Shown one piece after another: positions 16,885-24,318 of a stretch of 39,976 nucleotides of DNA; within the stretch, counting starts at the first letter, position 1; each line of letters begins with the position of its first letter. The stretch comes from Helicobacteraceae bacterium. GTDB lineage: Bacteria; Campylobacterota; Campylobacteria; Campylobacterales; Sulfurimonadaceae. The notes beneath the pieces are model-generated. The model was not told the origin of the DNA. It saw only the letters and a list, made by a program, of their open reading frames with translations, and made no database searches. The position numbers and the translations under genes were made by a program. The stretch spans positions 1 to 39,976 of the forward strand of contig WFNF01000002.1 of assembly GCA_015488775.1 (NCBI GenBank), read 5' to 3'.

Positions 16885-16931
16885 GTTATCTCCCTTAATA
16901 AATTATAGTATTGAACTTTTTGCAAAATATA

Positions 16932-16944
16932 TGGCAAGTTGCCA
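16932..16944. promoter_or_regulatory. Palindrome upstream of soxC, candidate operator
   Basis: TGGCAA-G-TTGCCA (16932-16944) is a perfect 6-1-6 palindrome about 50 bases upstream of the soxC GTG. A looser repeat, GTTGA-8-TCAAC (16961-16978), lies further upstream. No sox regulator is encoded nearby, so the binding protein is unknown. Confidence 0.4.
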
Positions 16945-17121
16945 CATATCTTGTAAAAACGTTGACATATTGCTCAACTAACGGCAATAGTATATAGCTT
17001 AATCTATATTTAATCACTTAGTTAGGGGTAGGTTATACTTATTTTAGCTTTTTGGTATTACAATTTGAAACATATACGCTTATAAGTTTTTGAGTAATAA
17101 TTTTAACTAACACATATTAAC

Positions 17122-17580
17122 TTATATGTTAGTTATATCAAACCAATGTGATATACTCAAATTAATAGTAGCTTTTTTTCTATTCTTGAAGTGTTCATTT
17201 AAATCAAATTCTTTAGTTCCATACCCTTTTTTATACTCATTTATAAATTTTGCATATTCTTTTTCATTCATTGCTGATATTGTGTACTCGACTTTTTCAT
17301 ACTTATTTAATTCACTAGTTATGGTCTCTCTGCTTATTTCACTTAGATTAATGCTACCAAACCTTTCATCTTCATTTAATGTCATGTTCATCTCTAAATA
17401 TGCTCTCATAGTTGAAAGTGTATGTTCTAACTCTTTTAGAGGCATCTGTGTTGAGTTTATGATTGTAGCTTCATCTTTTGTGTAACCCCAAGCACCATCT
17501 ATGTCAAACTCTGCTTGAAATGCAGTTTTAACAACTTCTTTTATTTTATCATCAGCTTTTATTTTTTCAAATTTTTGCAT
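17122..17580 (-). CDS. Conserved-looking hypothetical protein
   Basis: A 152-aa soluble protein, not recognised. It has no signal peptide or membrane segment. Sequence is mixed alpha/beta with an acidic middle (NEDERFGSINLSEI) and a C-terminal stretch ending ISHWFDITNI. A purine-rich AGAAGAGA ribosome site precedes the ATG, and a minus-strand TATAAT at 17600-17605 gives a leader of about 13 bases. It diverges from the 44-aa gene at 17679, sharing a 98-base promoter region. Codon use matches neighbours, so I think it is real. No function is assigned. Confidence 0.65.
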   Translation of the reverse strand: MQKFEKIKADDKIKEVVKTAFQAEFDIDGAWGYTKDEATIINSTQMPLKELEHTLSTMRAYLEMNMTLNEDERFGSINLSEISRETITSELNKYEKVEYTISAMNEKEYAKFINEYKKGYGTKEFDLNEHFKNRKKATINLSISHWFDITNI

Positions 17581-17618
17581 TATCTCTTCTTTTATTCAAA
17601 TTATAGCATTTAAAGTGA

Positions 17619-17646
17619 TATCTAAGTGATAGTATCTAAGTATAAT
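17619..17646. promoter_or_regulatory. Direct repeats and -10 box in a divergent promoter region
   Basis: TATCTAAGT occurs at 17619-17627 and 17633-17641, one and a half helical turns apart (14 bases), running into a TATAAT at 17641-17646. The hexamer would drive the small plus-strand gene at 17679. The repeats could bind a regulator. Confidence 0.4.
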
Positions 17647-17678
17647 GTTATTAGTTATAAAAATTAAAAGGGGTCAAA

Positions 17679-17813
17679 ATGGAACCAAATTTAAATAACC
17701 TAGGTGATTATGATAAACCGCTTTCAGTAGATAAACTTATAGATATAGCTGTTGCTTTTGGATTTATGATTGGATTATCAATCATAGTTGGATACTTTTC
17801 ACCAGCTTTTTAG
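17679..17813 (+). CDS. 44-aa single-span membrane microprotein
   Basis: A 44-codon gene. AAAAGGGG (17666-17673) sits five bases before the ATG, and a TATAAT at 17641 precedes that. The product has a polar N-terminus (MEPNLNNLGDYDKPLSVDKL) and one hydrophobic helix running to the end with an FGFMIGLSIIVGYF core. The shape is like small accessory subunits of membrane complexes, for example cbb3 oxidase CcoQ/CcoH-like or transporter microproteins, but I cannot name it. It converges with the membrane gene at 17810, overlapping by four bases. Promoter, ribosome site and helix together make it convincing despite its size. Confidence 0.68.
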   Translation: MEPNLNNLGDYDKPLSVDKLIDIAVAFGFMIGLSIIVGYFSPAF

Positions 17814-18190
17814 TTTAAATCTTCTAAACACTCTTTTTTGACTTCACTTAGAAACTCTTTTAAGTCGGAGTCCGTTTTACTTTTGTACGCTTTGTATGAC
17901 TCATAAGAGTACTCTTTAAATACTTTATCATCTAAACATTTACACATACTAATATTGTTATCTTTTTCGCACCATATCTTTAACTCTGATTTATGTGTAT
18001 TATCCCAAGTCATATATTTGTTATAAAATGGAACTATTGCCCATATAAAAAAGCCTAATGTTAAGGCAATGTTTATAAGGTACTGTTTCTGTCTTGTTTG
18101 AAAATACTTTTTTGTATCGTAAGCTATAAATAATAAAAAAACAATTTGAAGTATTATATTAAAATAATCATTATCTAAAAAATCAAACAT
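17810..18190 (-). CDS. Two-span membrane protein with a cysteine-bearing tail
   Basis: About 126 aa. I choose the ATG at 18190 (MFDFLDN), six bases after AGAGGA, over the one at 18196 that abuts it. Two hydrophobic helices (about residues 10-25 and 40-55) are followed by an 70-residue hydrophilic tail containing CEKDNNISMCKCLDD and a last Cys near the end. The four cysteines suggest an oxidising compartment or metal binding. A minus-strand TATAAT at 18213-18218 fits a 16-base leader. No family was recognised. Confidence 0.65.
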   Translation of the reverse strand: MFDFLDNDYFNIILQIVFLLFIAYDTKKYFQTRQKQYLINIALTLGFFIWAIVPFYNKYMTWDNTHKSELKIWCEKDNNISMCKCLDDKVFKEYSYESYKAYKSKTDSDLKEFLSEVKKECLEDLN

Positions 18191-18219
18191 CTTCATCCTC
18201 TAATAAAATGCAATTATAC

Positions 18220-18225
18220 TATAAT
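18220..18225 (+). promoter_or_regulatory. TATAAT six bases before the truD ATG (leaderless candidate)
   Basis: The hexamer ends six bases before the ATG at 18232, so transcription would begin at or next to the start codon. No ribosome site is present. It also lies inside the longer possible frame from 18208, which argues against that start. Confidence 0.55.
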
Positions 18226-18231
18226 ACATTT

Positions 18232-19284
18232 ATGAAAAAATATATAACCCAAAATGGTGCATCTTTTGATTTTGCACAAAGTATTGATGATTTTAAAGTT
18301 TACGAAGTTGCTTCGGTTGTAAAAAGTAAAAATGGTAATTTTTTAGTTTTAAAAATACACAAAGAGGGTGTATCAACTTTTGATGCAATTAAAACCTTAG
18401 CTAAATTTTTAAATATACCTACAAATGATATAACTTTTTTAGGTTTAAAAGATAAGCATGCGACAAGTGAACAGTTTTTATGTTTAGATAACAGACATGA
18501 AAAATCTTTAAAATTTTTTAAAGAAAAATATATACAAATAGTTGATTTTTTTAGATATAACAAAGCTTTAAAAAGAGGTGGCTTGGATGGAAATAATTTT
18601 GAGATAGTTTTACATAATGTAAAGCAAATTGATGCAGGCAAAATAGAAAAACGTTTTAAAAAAATAGAGAAAAATGGATTATTAAATTTTTTTGGTGAGC
18701 AAAGATTTGGTAAAAATGAAGATAATTTTGATCAAGCCTCAAAAGTTATACATGGTGAGGAAAAAGTTAAAGATAAAAATATTGAAGATATTTTAAAATC
18801 AGCATATAAATCTAAATTTTTTAATGATTGGCTAAAAGATAGAGTTGAATTTAACAAAGATATAATCTCTATGAGTCCAAATGAGATAAAGGATAAATAC
18901 TCTTTAAGTATAGAATCTATAAATAAAATAAAAAAACAAACACAAGAGTTTAAACTTTTAGATGGGGATATACTTTATTCTACTATAACACAAAAAGAGT
19001 TTAATGTTAAAAATGTAAATACACTTCTAAAAGATTTTAATAATAAAAAGATATTCCCAACTGGTTTGATGGTTGGAAAGGGCGTTTATAGAAGTCAAAG
19101 TGATGCCTATGTTTTTGAAAGTAAAATAGATGATATTGAAATTTTTGATAAAGGTTTTAGGAGAGGTGCATTAGCTTACATAAAAAATACAACTTTCTCT
19201 TACATAAATAATGAAAATAAAGTTATATTAAAATTTTTCTTACCTAAAAGTGCTTATGCAACTGAACTTATAGCTCAACTTTAG
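18232..19284 (+). CDS. truD: TruD, tRNA pseudouridine(13) synthase
   Basis: A 350-aa enzyme that isomerises U13 of tRNA(Glu) to pseudouridine. The catalytic motif FLGLKDKHATSEQ carries the Asp (residue 74 from this start). GGLDGNNFEIVLHNV and FFGEQRFGKNEDN are the other TruD signatures, and the insertion domain is present. An in-frame ATG at 18208 exists, but the -10 box at 18220 falls inside that extension, so 18232 is preferred. It diverges from the two-span membrane gene, and its end overlaps the convergent 381-aa gene by 17 bases. Confidence 0.92.
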   Translation: MKKYITQNGASFDFAQSIDDFKVYEVASVVKSKNGNFLVLKIHKEGVSTFDAIKTLAKFLNIPTNDITFLGLKDKHATSEQFLCLDNRHEKSLKFFKEKYIQIVDFFRYNKALKRGGLDGNNFEIVLHNVKQIDAGKIEKRFKKIEKNGLLNFFGEQRFGKNEDNFDQASKVIHGEEKVKDKNIEDILKSAYKSKFFNDWLKDRVEFNKDIISMSPNEIKDKYSLSIESINKIKKQTQEFKLLDGDILYSTITQKEFNVKNVNTLLKDFNNKKIFPTGLMVGKGVYRSQSDAYVFESKIDDIEIFDKGFRRGALAYIKNTTFSYINNENKVILKFFLPKSAYATELIAQL

Positions 19285-20413
19285 GTTTGTCTGCTCTTTT
19301 GTTAGTTTTATCTATGTAAAGTTCTAGTGCTTTTAGTGTAGAACTACTTAGGGTGTATTGATCTTCATAAAAATGTAACATATGATCAACTTCATTTACA
19401 CTCACTCCAAATGGATCTTTTTTTACTACAGAAATATTTCCATTTTTAACTCTGATATTTAAAAGTTTTTTTCTTGCAAGTTGTGAAAAATATGTTAAAT
19501 TTAACTCTCCTGTATGTTCATACTCTAAAGATATAACAAAGACATCTGCAAGTTTAACTTCTGAATCTATCTCATAAAGCTTTAAAAAATCTTCTTTTTT
19601 TATAAACCCAATATATACTTTAGTATAAAGTTCATGAAATTGAATAAATTTTTTAGAGTGTAAAAATTTTGCATTTAAGGTATAACGTTTTGAATCTCTT
19701 AATTTTTCCATTATCCAAACTAAAGTACCAAAATAATCAAATTTTTCAACTTTAAGTGAAGAAGCAGTTATAAGATTTTTTCCATATATTCGCTTAAATG
19801 GGATAGTGGGTTCTATATGGTCTCTTAATCTTTTGAAATATTTAGAGGCATCAAATTGTTTTGTTTTCCAAACTGTAACATAATCTGGAACATTTGAAGC
19901 ACCCATAACCCCCTCATTTAAAATTAGTAAAGCTTTTATGTTCCAAGTTGGAAACAGTGTTTTAAGTAAAGCATGTTTTTTTCGTAAACGTTTTTTAAGT
20001 GATGCTATAGATTTTACAAGTGTCATCTCAATAAAAAATAAAGAATCATTAGTAAAAAATAGTCCATCAAATTCACCTATCTCGTTACGCTTGATCCTAT
20101 AAACTATTTGACCTTTTTTGTTTACACTTAGAGCATTTGGCTTTGCAAAGTTACCATCTTTATGTAAACCTTTGATCAGAAATCTTTTTATCTCACTTGA
20201 AGTTGTTGCGTAGCGTATAAGTCTTTCATAAACTAAATTTTCAAAAACTGCACCCTCAAAAGATCTGTATGTACTTAAAAATCTTTCATCATCTTCAGCT
20301 AAACCTTGTTTAATGATTTTTAAAAGGTGATCTATTTTATACTCGTATGCTAGTACAAACTCTTCTATATCATCATCTACAAGGTTTTTTATGTCATCAC
20401 TAATTTTTATCAT
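19268..20413 (-). CDS. Hypothetical protein with a PD-(D/E)xK-like nuclease pattern
   Basis: A 381-aa soluble protein, not recognised as a named family. Residues 53-131 show the layout of a restriction-like nuclease core: Glu58 in a helix (FENLVYERL), Asp116 in EFDGLFF, then a strand ending IEMT (Glu129, Thr131) where the family normally has ExK. A Lys-rich helix (KKRLRKKH, 140-147) follows and could supply the missing Lys. A winged or dimerisation region could lie further on. It converges with truD and has no toxin, methylase or phage neighbour. Nuclease activity is inference and could be lost. Confidence 0.6.
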   Translation of the reverse strand: MIKISDDIKNLVDDDIEEFVLAYEYKIDHLLKIIKQGLAEDDERFLSTYRSFEGAVFENLVYERLIRYATTSSEIKRFLIKGLHKDGNFAKPNALSVNKKGQIVYRIKRNEIGEFDGLFFTNDSLFFIEMTLVKSIASLKKRLRKKHALLKTLFPTWNIKALLILNEGVMGASNVPDYVTVWKTKQFDASKYFKRLRDHIEPTIPFKRIYGKNLITASSLKVEKFDYFGTLVWIMEKLRDSKRYTLNAKFLHSKKFIQFHELYTKVYIGFIKKEDFLKLYEIDSEVKLADVFVISLEYEHTGELNLTYFSQLARKKLLNIRVKNGNISVVKKDPFGVSVNEVDHMLHFYEDQYTLSSSTLKALELYIDKTNKRADKPKVEL

Positions 20414-20505
20414 TATTTCTCTTTTTGAGTTAATACAAAAAATTTAAGAGATTATCTTTATTTTTCGATACCATTCTATCATTAAAATGATTAAAGGTAA
20501 GGATA

Positions 20506-20724
20506 ATGTTGGATTTAGATAGAGAACTTTGTGTCTGTAATGGGATAACACTTGGTGATATTGTTAAATATATTAAAGAAAATGGTAGTGAAAAAGTTGA
20601 AGATTTATTGGATTGTGACTTAGATGTAGGAAATAAATGTGAAACATGCGTTGAAGATGGGTATGAAAATGATGGATTTTCTTTAACTATGGTTTTGTCT
20701 CTAGTTAAACAAGATAGGCTGTAG
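20506..20724 (+). CDS. BFD-like [2Fe-2S] protein
   Basis: A 72-aa protein with the BFD (bacterioferritin-associated ferredoxin, Fer2_BFD) cysteine set: Cys9-x-Cys11 and Cys45-x2-Cys48, about 33 residues apart, in LCVCNGITLGDIV and VGNKCETCVED. These ligate one [2Fe-2S] cluster. Stand-alone BFD proteins pass electrons to bacterioferritin or serve as domains of nitrite reductase and other enzymes; no bacterioferritin is in the window. AAGGA before the ATG and a TAAAAT at 20483 support the start. The 75-aa gene follows one base later. Confidence 0.82.
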   Translation: MLDLDRELCVCNGITLGDIVKYIKENGSEKVEDLLDCDLDVGNKCETCVEDGYENDGFSLTMVLSLVKQDRL

Positions 20725-20725
20725 T

Positions 20726-20953
20726 ATGAAACCAATTGAACATATTCAAAACGCTTTAAAAGATATAGATAAAGAGGTTGAAAGTATTTTACTAAATATT
20801 AAACTTGCTTTAGATGAAAAAGATGACCTAATGTTGCCAATAGTACAACAAAAAAAAGTACTAACTCAAACCTTAGAAGATTTAGAATATCTTAGAGACA
20901 ACCCCCCAACACCTAAAGGTGGTTGTGGTATGAGTAAATATAGAGAAGACTAA
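20726..20953 (+). CDS. Small coiled-coil protein co-transcribed with the BFD gene
   Basis: A 75-aa protein starting one base after the BFD stop. The first 57 residues are almost all helix-forming with heptad-like Leu/Ile spacing, so a coiled coil or helical hairpin is likely. The tail has NPPTPKGGCGMSKY with a single cysteine. The tight spacing suggests a shared function with the [2Fe-2S] protein. The last four bases overlap the end of the convergent response regulator. Confidence 0.68.
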   Translation: MKPIEHIQNALKDIDKEVESILLNIKLALDEKDDLMLPIVQQKKVLTQTLEDLEYLRDNPPTPKGGCGMSKYRED

Positions 20954-21630
20954 GATAAAAGTAGTTTATATCCTTGTGAATGGATAGTTTTAATAAGTAA
21001 AGTATCAAATTTTTTGTTCAACCTTGATATAAATGAACGTCTAGTTGAATCTGTAACGCTATCATCTCTCCAAAGAGCATGCTCTAAATCTGTATATGTT
21101 AAAAACTGATTTTTAGCTTTTGCTAGTAAGCTTAAAAATTCTAATTCACCTTTTGTTAGTGAAATCTCTTTATTGTTTTTAGACATAGATTTTTTTTCAA
21201 TATTAAATGTATATTCGCTTGCTAAATGTATTAAAGTGTTTTGAGCAGATTGTTGAGTCTCTTTTTGATTGATACACATAAGAACAGTTGCCTTTAATTG
21301 CTCGGGTGTAAATGGTTTAGTTATAAATGTTTGTATATCTATATCATTCGCTCTTGACATAGTTAAACTGTCATGATTAGCTGATATAACTATCTGCTTA
21401 TGTGATTGGATATTTAATATTTTTCTTGCTATATCTAGACCATCAAAAGATTTATTTAGATTTATATCTAGCAAAGAAATATCAATTTTTTTATTTGTAA
21501 CTATATCAATTATCTCACTGATATCTGTACTAATATATATGTTTTCAAACTCCATCTGTTTTAGAATCATCTCAATATATCTAGCTGTTATAGCTTCATC
21601 TTCTATAATTAAAAAACTTTCTTGCCTCAT
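20950..21630 (-). CDS. Two-component response regulator (REC plus winged helix)
   Basis: A 226-aa regulator. REC domain, residues 1-120: acidic pocket DE at 11-12, phospho-acceptor Asp55 in SLLDINLN, Thr/Ser site in VISAN and Lys105 in ITKPF. The C-terminal OmpR-type DNA-binding domain shows ISLTKGELEFLSLL, then a recognition region RRSFISRLNKKF and the wing IHSQGYKLL. It overlaps the histidine kinase gene by four bases (ATGA), so they are a pair. The regulon is unknown; the pair is divergent from a GNAT gene. Confidence 0.9.
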   Translation of the reverse strand: MRQESFLIIEDEAITARYIEMILKQMEFENIYISTDISEIIDIVTNKKIDISLLDINLNKSFDGLDIARKILNIQSHKQIVISANHDSLTMSRANDIDIQTFITKPFTPEQLKATVLMCINQKETQQSAQNTLIHLASEYTFNIEKKSMSKNNKEISLTKGELEFLSLLAKAKNQFLTYTDLEHALWRDDSVTDSTRRSFISRLNKKFDTLLIKTIHSQGYKLLLS

Positions 21631-22769
21631 ATTTCATCTTTAAATATTATTGTATGAGTATTATTTTTATATATTAACTCACCTTTTAACTGATCATAAA
21701 CAAGTATGTCTATAAGAACAGTTCCAAAAGAACTTTTACTATTATTTTTATTGTAGCTTATTCCATCATCTTTTATACTCAAAATATATTTATTGGTATC
21801 TTTTTTAAGGTTTATGTATATATTTCCCCCACTATTTTTAAATGAGTGTTTAATAGAGTTTGTTATAAGTTCATTTAGTAATAATCCACAAAAAAGATTA
21901 TGAGAAATAGATATATTAACATTTACTCCAATATGTAAATTTATATTATATATTGATGTTGATACTAATGTATTTGCAATTTTTGAAAAATAATCTTTTG
22001 TGCTAATATTGTGCATATCTTCTGTATCATAAAGTATATTATGTAGATGAGATAGAGAAATTATTCTATTTATTGCTACATTATATTTATCTGAATTGTT
22101 TTCATGTATGGCTTGCATACTTAAAAGAGCAACTATAAATTGAAGATTGTTTTTAACCCTATGATGAACCTCTTGGTTTAGTATATCTTTATGTTTTAAG
22201 GCTTTCTCTAAAGCTAACTCTTGTGTTAGTCTTGAGTGTTCATAATGATAAAATAGATAAGATAAGCCTGCAAATCCAAGGATTAATTGTATAAGTAAAT
22301 CACTTGAAAATATAGGATTATAAAATTTAAAAATTGTATTTAAAAATGTAAATATAAGCACTATTTCTGTAAGCAAAGTCCATTTTAAACCAGATTTTAC
22401 ATCTAAAAAAAAGAAAAAGTATAGAGGGAGAGTCGCCGTCCAAAAAATGGCTGATTCTTTTCCAAATCCCTCTACGCTTAGAGATACTAAAGATAAAAAA
22501 GCTATCCCTCCAACTATTAAGTTTGAAGCAGTCTGCACACTTAGTTTATATTTGAAAAGTATGAAAGTTATTGTTGCCATAATTAAAAAAAGTATTTCCA
22601 TATATGATATGGTTAAGTAATTATAATATAATGAATTTATTAGATCAATGCCAACTATAAAGCTTGAAAGCAATATCATCAAGTTTGTTATCTCTGCACG
22701 TCTTGCTAATTTTGCATCATAGTTATATCTAGGTACTTTTATCAAAAAAGATTTTAAATTTTTTATCAT
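21627..22769 (-). CDS. Membrane histidine kinase (HisKA_2 type)
   Basis: A 380-aa kinase. Six hydrophobic helices (about residues 28-175) form a membrane sensor without a periplasmic domain. A short linker leads to EVHHRVKNNLQFIVALLSMQ with the phospho-acceptor at His202/His203, then an HATPase_c domain with LLLNELITNSIKHSFK and SSFGTVLI. The membrane-embedded sensor suggests a lipid-soluble, membrane-state or redox signal. It pairs with the response regulator by a four-base overlap. The partial kinase at the left edge of the window shares the same phospho-acceptor box but has a different sensor. Confidence 0.9.
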   Translation of the reverse strand: MIKNLKSFLIKVPRYNYDAKLARRAEITNLMILLSSFIVGIDLINSLYYNYLTISYMEILFLIMATITFILFKYKLSVQTASNLIVGGIAFLSLVSLSVEGFGKESAIFWTATLPLYFFFFLDVKSGLKWTLLTEIVLIFTFLNTIFKFYNPIFSSDLLIQLILGFAGLSYLFYHYEHSRLTQELALEKALKHKDILNQEVHHRVKNNLQFIVALLSMQAIHENNSDKYNVAINRIISLSHLHNILYDTEDMHNISTKDYFSKIANTLVSTSIYNINLHIGVNVNISISHNLFCGLLLNELITNSIKHSFKNSGGNIYINLKKDTNKYILSIKDDGISYNKNNSKSSFGTVLIDILVYDQLKGELIYKNNTHTIIFKDEI

Positions 22770-22793
22770 GCTTGATGATAACCAAAAATGAGT

Positions 22794-22799
22794 TATAAT
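22794..22799 (+). promoter_or_regulatory. -10 box for the GNAT gene
   Basis: TATAAT at 22794-22799 predicts a start near 22806 and a 15-base leader holding GGAGA (22811-22815). Because it lies downstream of the in-frame ATG at 22788, it decides for the start at 22821. Confidence 0.6.
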
Positions 22800-22820
22800 T
22801 CGCTCAATTTGGAGATTTTA

Positions 22821-23312
22821 ATGGCTAATGCAACAATTATAGGTGAAAAAGAGTACTTTTATTTAAGAAGTTTTGAACAACATGTTGTTAGAGATATTAT
22901 GTATTATGCTGCGTCATTAGACACACATAAACTAGAGCTAAGTGATGTTAAACATTTAGATTTATATTATAAATATTTTGGTGACACAGATAAAGATATG
23001 GGTATGTATATTATGATTAAAAATCAAGTTGCAGCTGGTGTTTGGGTTAGAGATCTTGGAAATTATGGTTATGGTTTTGTAAAAGATGGTGTACCTGAAC
23101 TTGTTTTTGGAGTTAAGCCTGAGTTTAGAGATGTTGGACTTGGTAGTGAACTTTTAGAACATTTTTTTGATTATATAAAAGATAGATATAAGGCAGTTTC
23201 TTTAGTAATTGAGAGTGATAATAGGGCGATAAAGTTATTTGAAAGGTTTGGATTTAGTAAAATAATTGATGAAAAAAATGAAACTATAATAAAAATGTAT
23301 AAAGAATTTTGA
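22821..23312 (+). CDS. GNAT-family N-acetyltransferase
   Basis: A 163-aa acetyltransferase. The CoA-binding motif A is visible as VFGVKPEFRDVGLGSELLEHFF, and motif B as VIESDNRAIKLFERFGF. It is the plain GNAT length with no fused domain. GGAGA at 22811 fits the ATG at 22821, and an upstream in-frame ATG at 22788 precedes the promoter, so it is rejected. The substrate cannot be predicted; there is no toxin-antitoxin partner. It is divergent from the kinase operon. Confidence 0.85.
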   Translation: MANATIIGEKEYFYLRSFEQHVVRDIMYYAASLDTHKLELSDVKHLDLYYKYFGDTDKDMGMYIMIKNQVAAGVWVRDLGNYGYGFVKDGVPELVFGVKPEFRDVGLGSELLEHFFDYIKDRYKAVSLVIESDNRAIKLFERFGFSKIIDEKNETIIKMYKEF

Positions 23313-23787
23313 AGCAGTTGGAAAACCCAACTGCAAGTAAAAAATAGGTTGTTAACCCTAAAGTTGTATCTTAACAGCTTCAACTTTAATATAAGAAAAT
23401 AGATAACAAAAATTTGTCCAAAAACCCAAATACATCTAACTCTAAGTTAGTAAACTCTAAAAGAGCATAGGTTTGAATCTATTTCACTTATAACACTTTT
23501 TACAAAATATTCATAAATAAGTAAAGAGTTAAAAAAACTCTTTTATGTTGTAAGAACAACTAGATATTTCGCGTAAAAATTATTATAAAAATCTATCTAT
23601 CTTAAAAAAGTTCGGTTCATTGTAAAGCTTGATTGCACTCAACTTTTGATTAGAGTGTGCTTCAATAAATGACCTTAAAGCCTGTGAAAAAGTTTTAATC
23701 AAATGGCTTCCTTTTAGTTAATCTTTGTAGCTACAAGAATAATGATATAACTAATCAGCTTAAATACAAATTAAAAACACAAAGTAG
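23313..23787. other. 475-base gap with several hairpins, no gene recognised
   Basis: No convincing reading frame. A perfect hairpin GCAGTTGG / CCAACTGC (23314-23334) comes just after the GNAT stop. AAAGAGTT / AACTCTTT (23523-23543) is followed at once by GTTGT / ACAAC. A bulged stem TTG-GCAC / GTGC-CAA lies near 23627-23665, and AAGCC / GGCTT (23678-23709) runs into CCTTTT. A tRNA-like TTTGAAT loop near 23475 lacks a matching stem. The density of structure suggests an uncharacterised small RNA, or the relic of one. Confidence 0.45.
23314..23334 (+). terminator. Hairpin after the GNAT gene
   Basis: Perfect 8-bp stem, GCAGTTGG with CCAACTGC, around a five-base loop, directly after the stop at 23312. 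There is no T-run on the plus strand, so it is a 3'-end stabiliser or weak terminator. Confidence 0.45.
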
Positions 23788-24318
23788 TTAATTGTCTTTT
23801 TTCTTCTCTTTTTGAGCTTTTTTATACTCTTTTTCAAATTTTTTACGTCTAGCATAAGGAAGTTTCTCTATAAAAAGTTTACCATCTAAGTGATCTATCT
23901 CATGTTGTATTGCAATGCTAAGTAAATCATCTGTTTGTAGAGTGTGTTTTGTGCCGTATCTATCTTGGTACTCAAGTTCTATAGATTCAAATCTTTCTAT
24001 CTCCTCATAAAAACCAGGAACGCTTAAACAACCCTCTTGGTAAAAGATACTACCAGACTTTTTTATAACTATAGGGTTTATAATCTCAAGAAGATCCTCT
24101 TTCTTTTGCTCATCCTCTTCGCCACTTGGAAGACAAATAAGTAAAACTCTAATTGGATTAGCAACTTGTATTGCTGCGAGACCAATACCATTGGATAGAA
24201 TCATGGTATCAAACATATTGTCTAAAAATTTATGTAGTAGATTATCAAATTTTTTTACTTCACTTGATATGTTTTTTAATACTTTGTTGGGATATGTTAT
24301 AACTTTAAGTGTACTCAT
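23788..24318 (-). CDS. def: Peptide deformylase
   Basis: A 176-aa metalloenzyme that removes the formyl group from nascent proteins. All three motifs are intact: NGIGLAAIQV, EGCLSVPG (metal Cys) and QHEIDHLDG (two metal His plus catalytic Glu). The C-terminus is an unusually Lys/Glu-rich helix, as in other Campylobacterota. Its start overlaps the stop of the GGDEF gene (TAATG), so translation is coupled. It is the last gene of the clpP-GGDEF-def operon. Confidence 0.95.
   Translation of the reverse strand: MSTLKVITYPNKVLKNISSEVKKFDNLLHKFLDNMFDTMILSNGIGLAAIQVANPIRVLLICLPSGEEDEQKKEDLLEIINPIVIKKSGSIFYQEGCLSVPGFYEEIERFESIELEYQDRYGTKHTLQTDDLLSIAIQHEIDHLDGKLFIEKLPYARRKKFEKEYKKAQKEKKKDN

Noticed and set aside
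16962-16990. Plus-strand TTGACA followed 17 bases later by CAATAG
   Set aside because: It looks like a sigma-70 promoter, but no plus-strand gene follows before 17679 and the -10 is poor.
18208-18231. Upstream in-frame ATG for truD
   Set aside because: The extension would contain the TATAAT at 18220-18225 and adds no conserved residues; no ribosome site precedes it.
23455-23500. Possible tRNA T-arm around a TTTGAAT loop
   Set aside because: The flanking bases do not form the required five-base stem and no acceptor, D or anticodon arm could be found.
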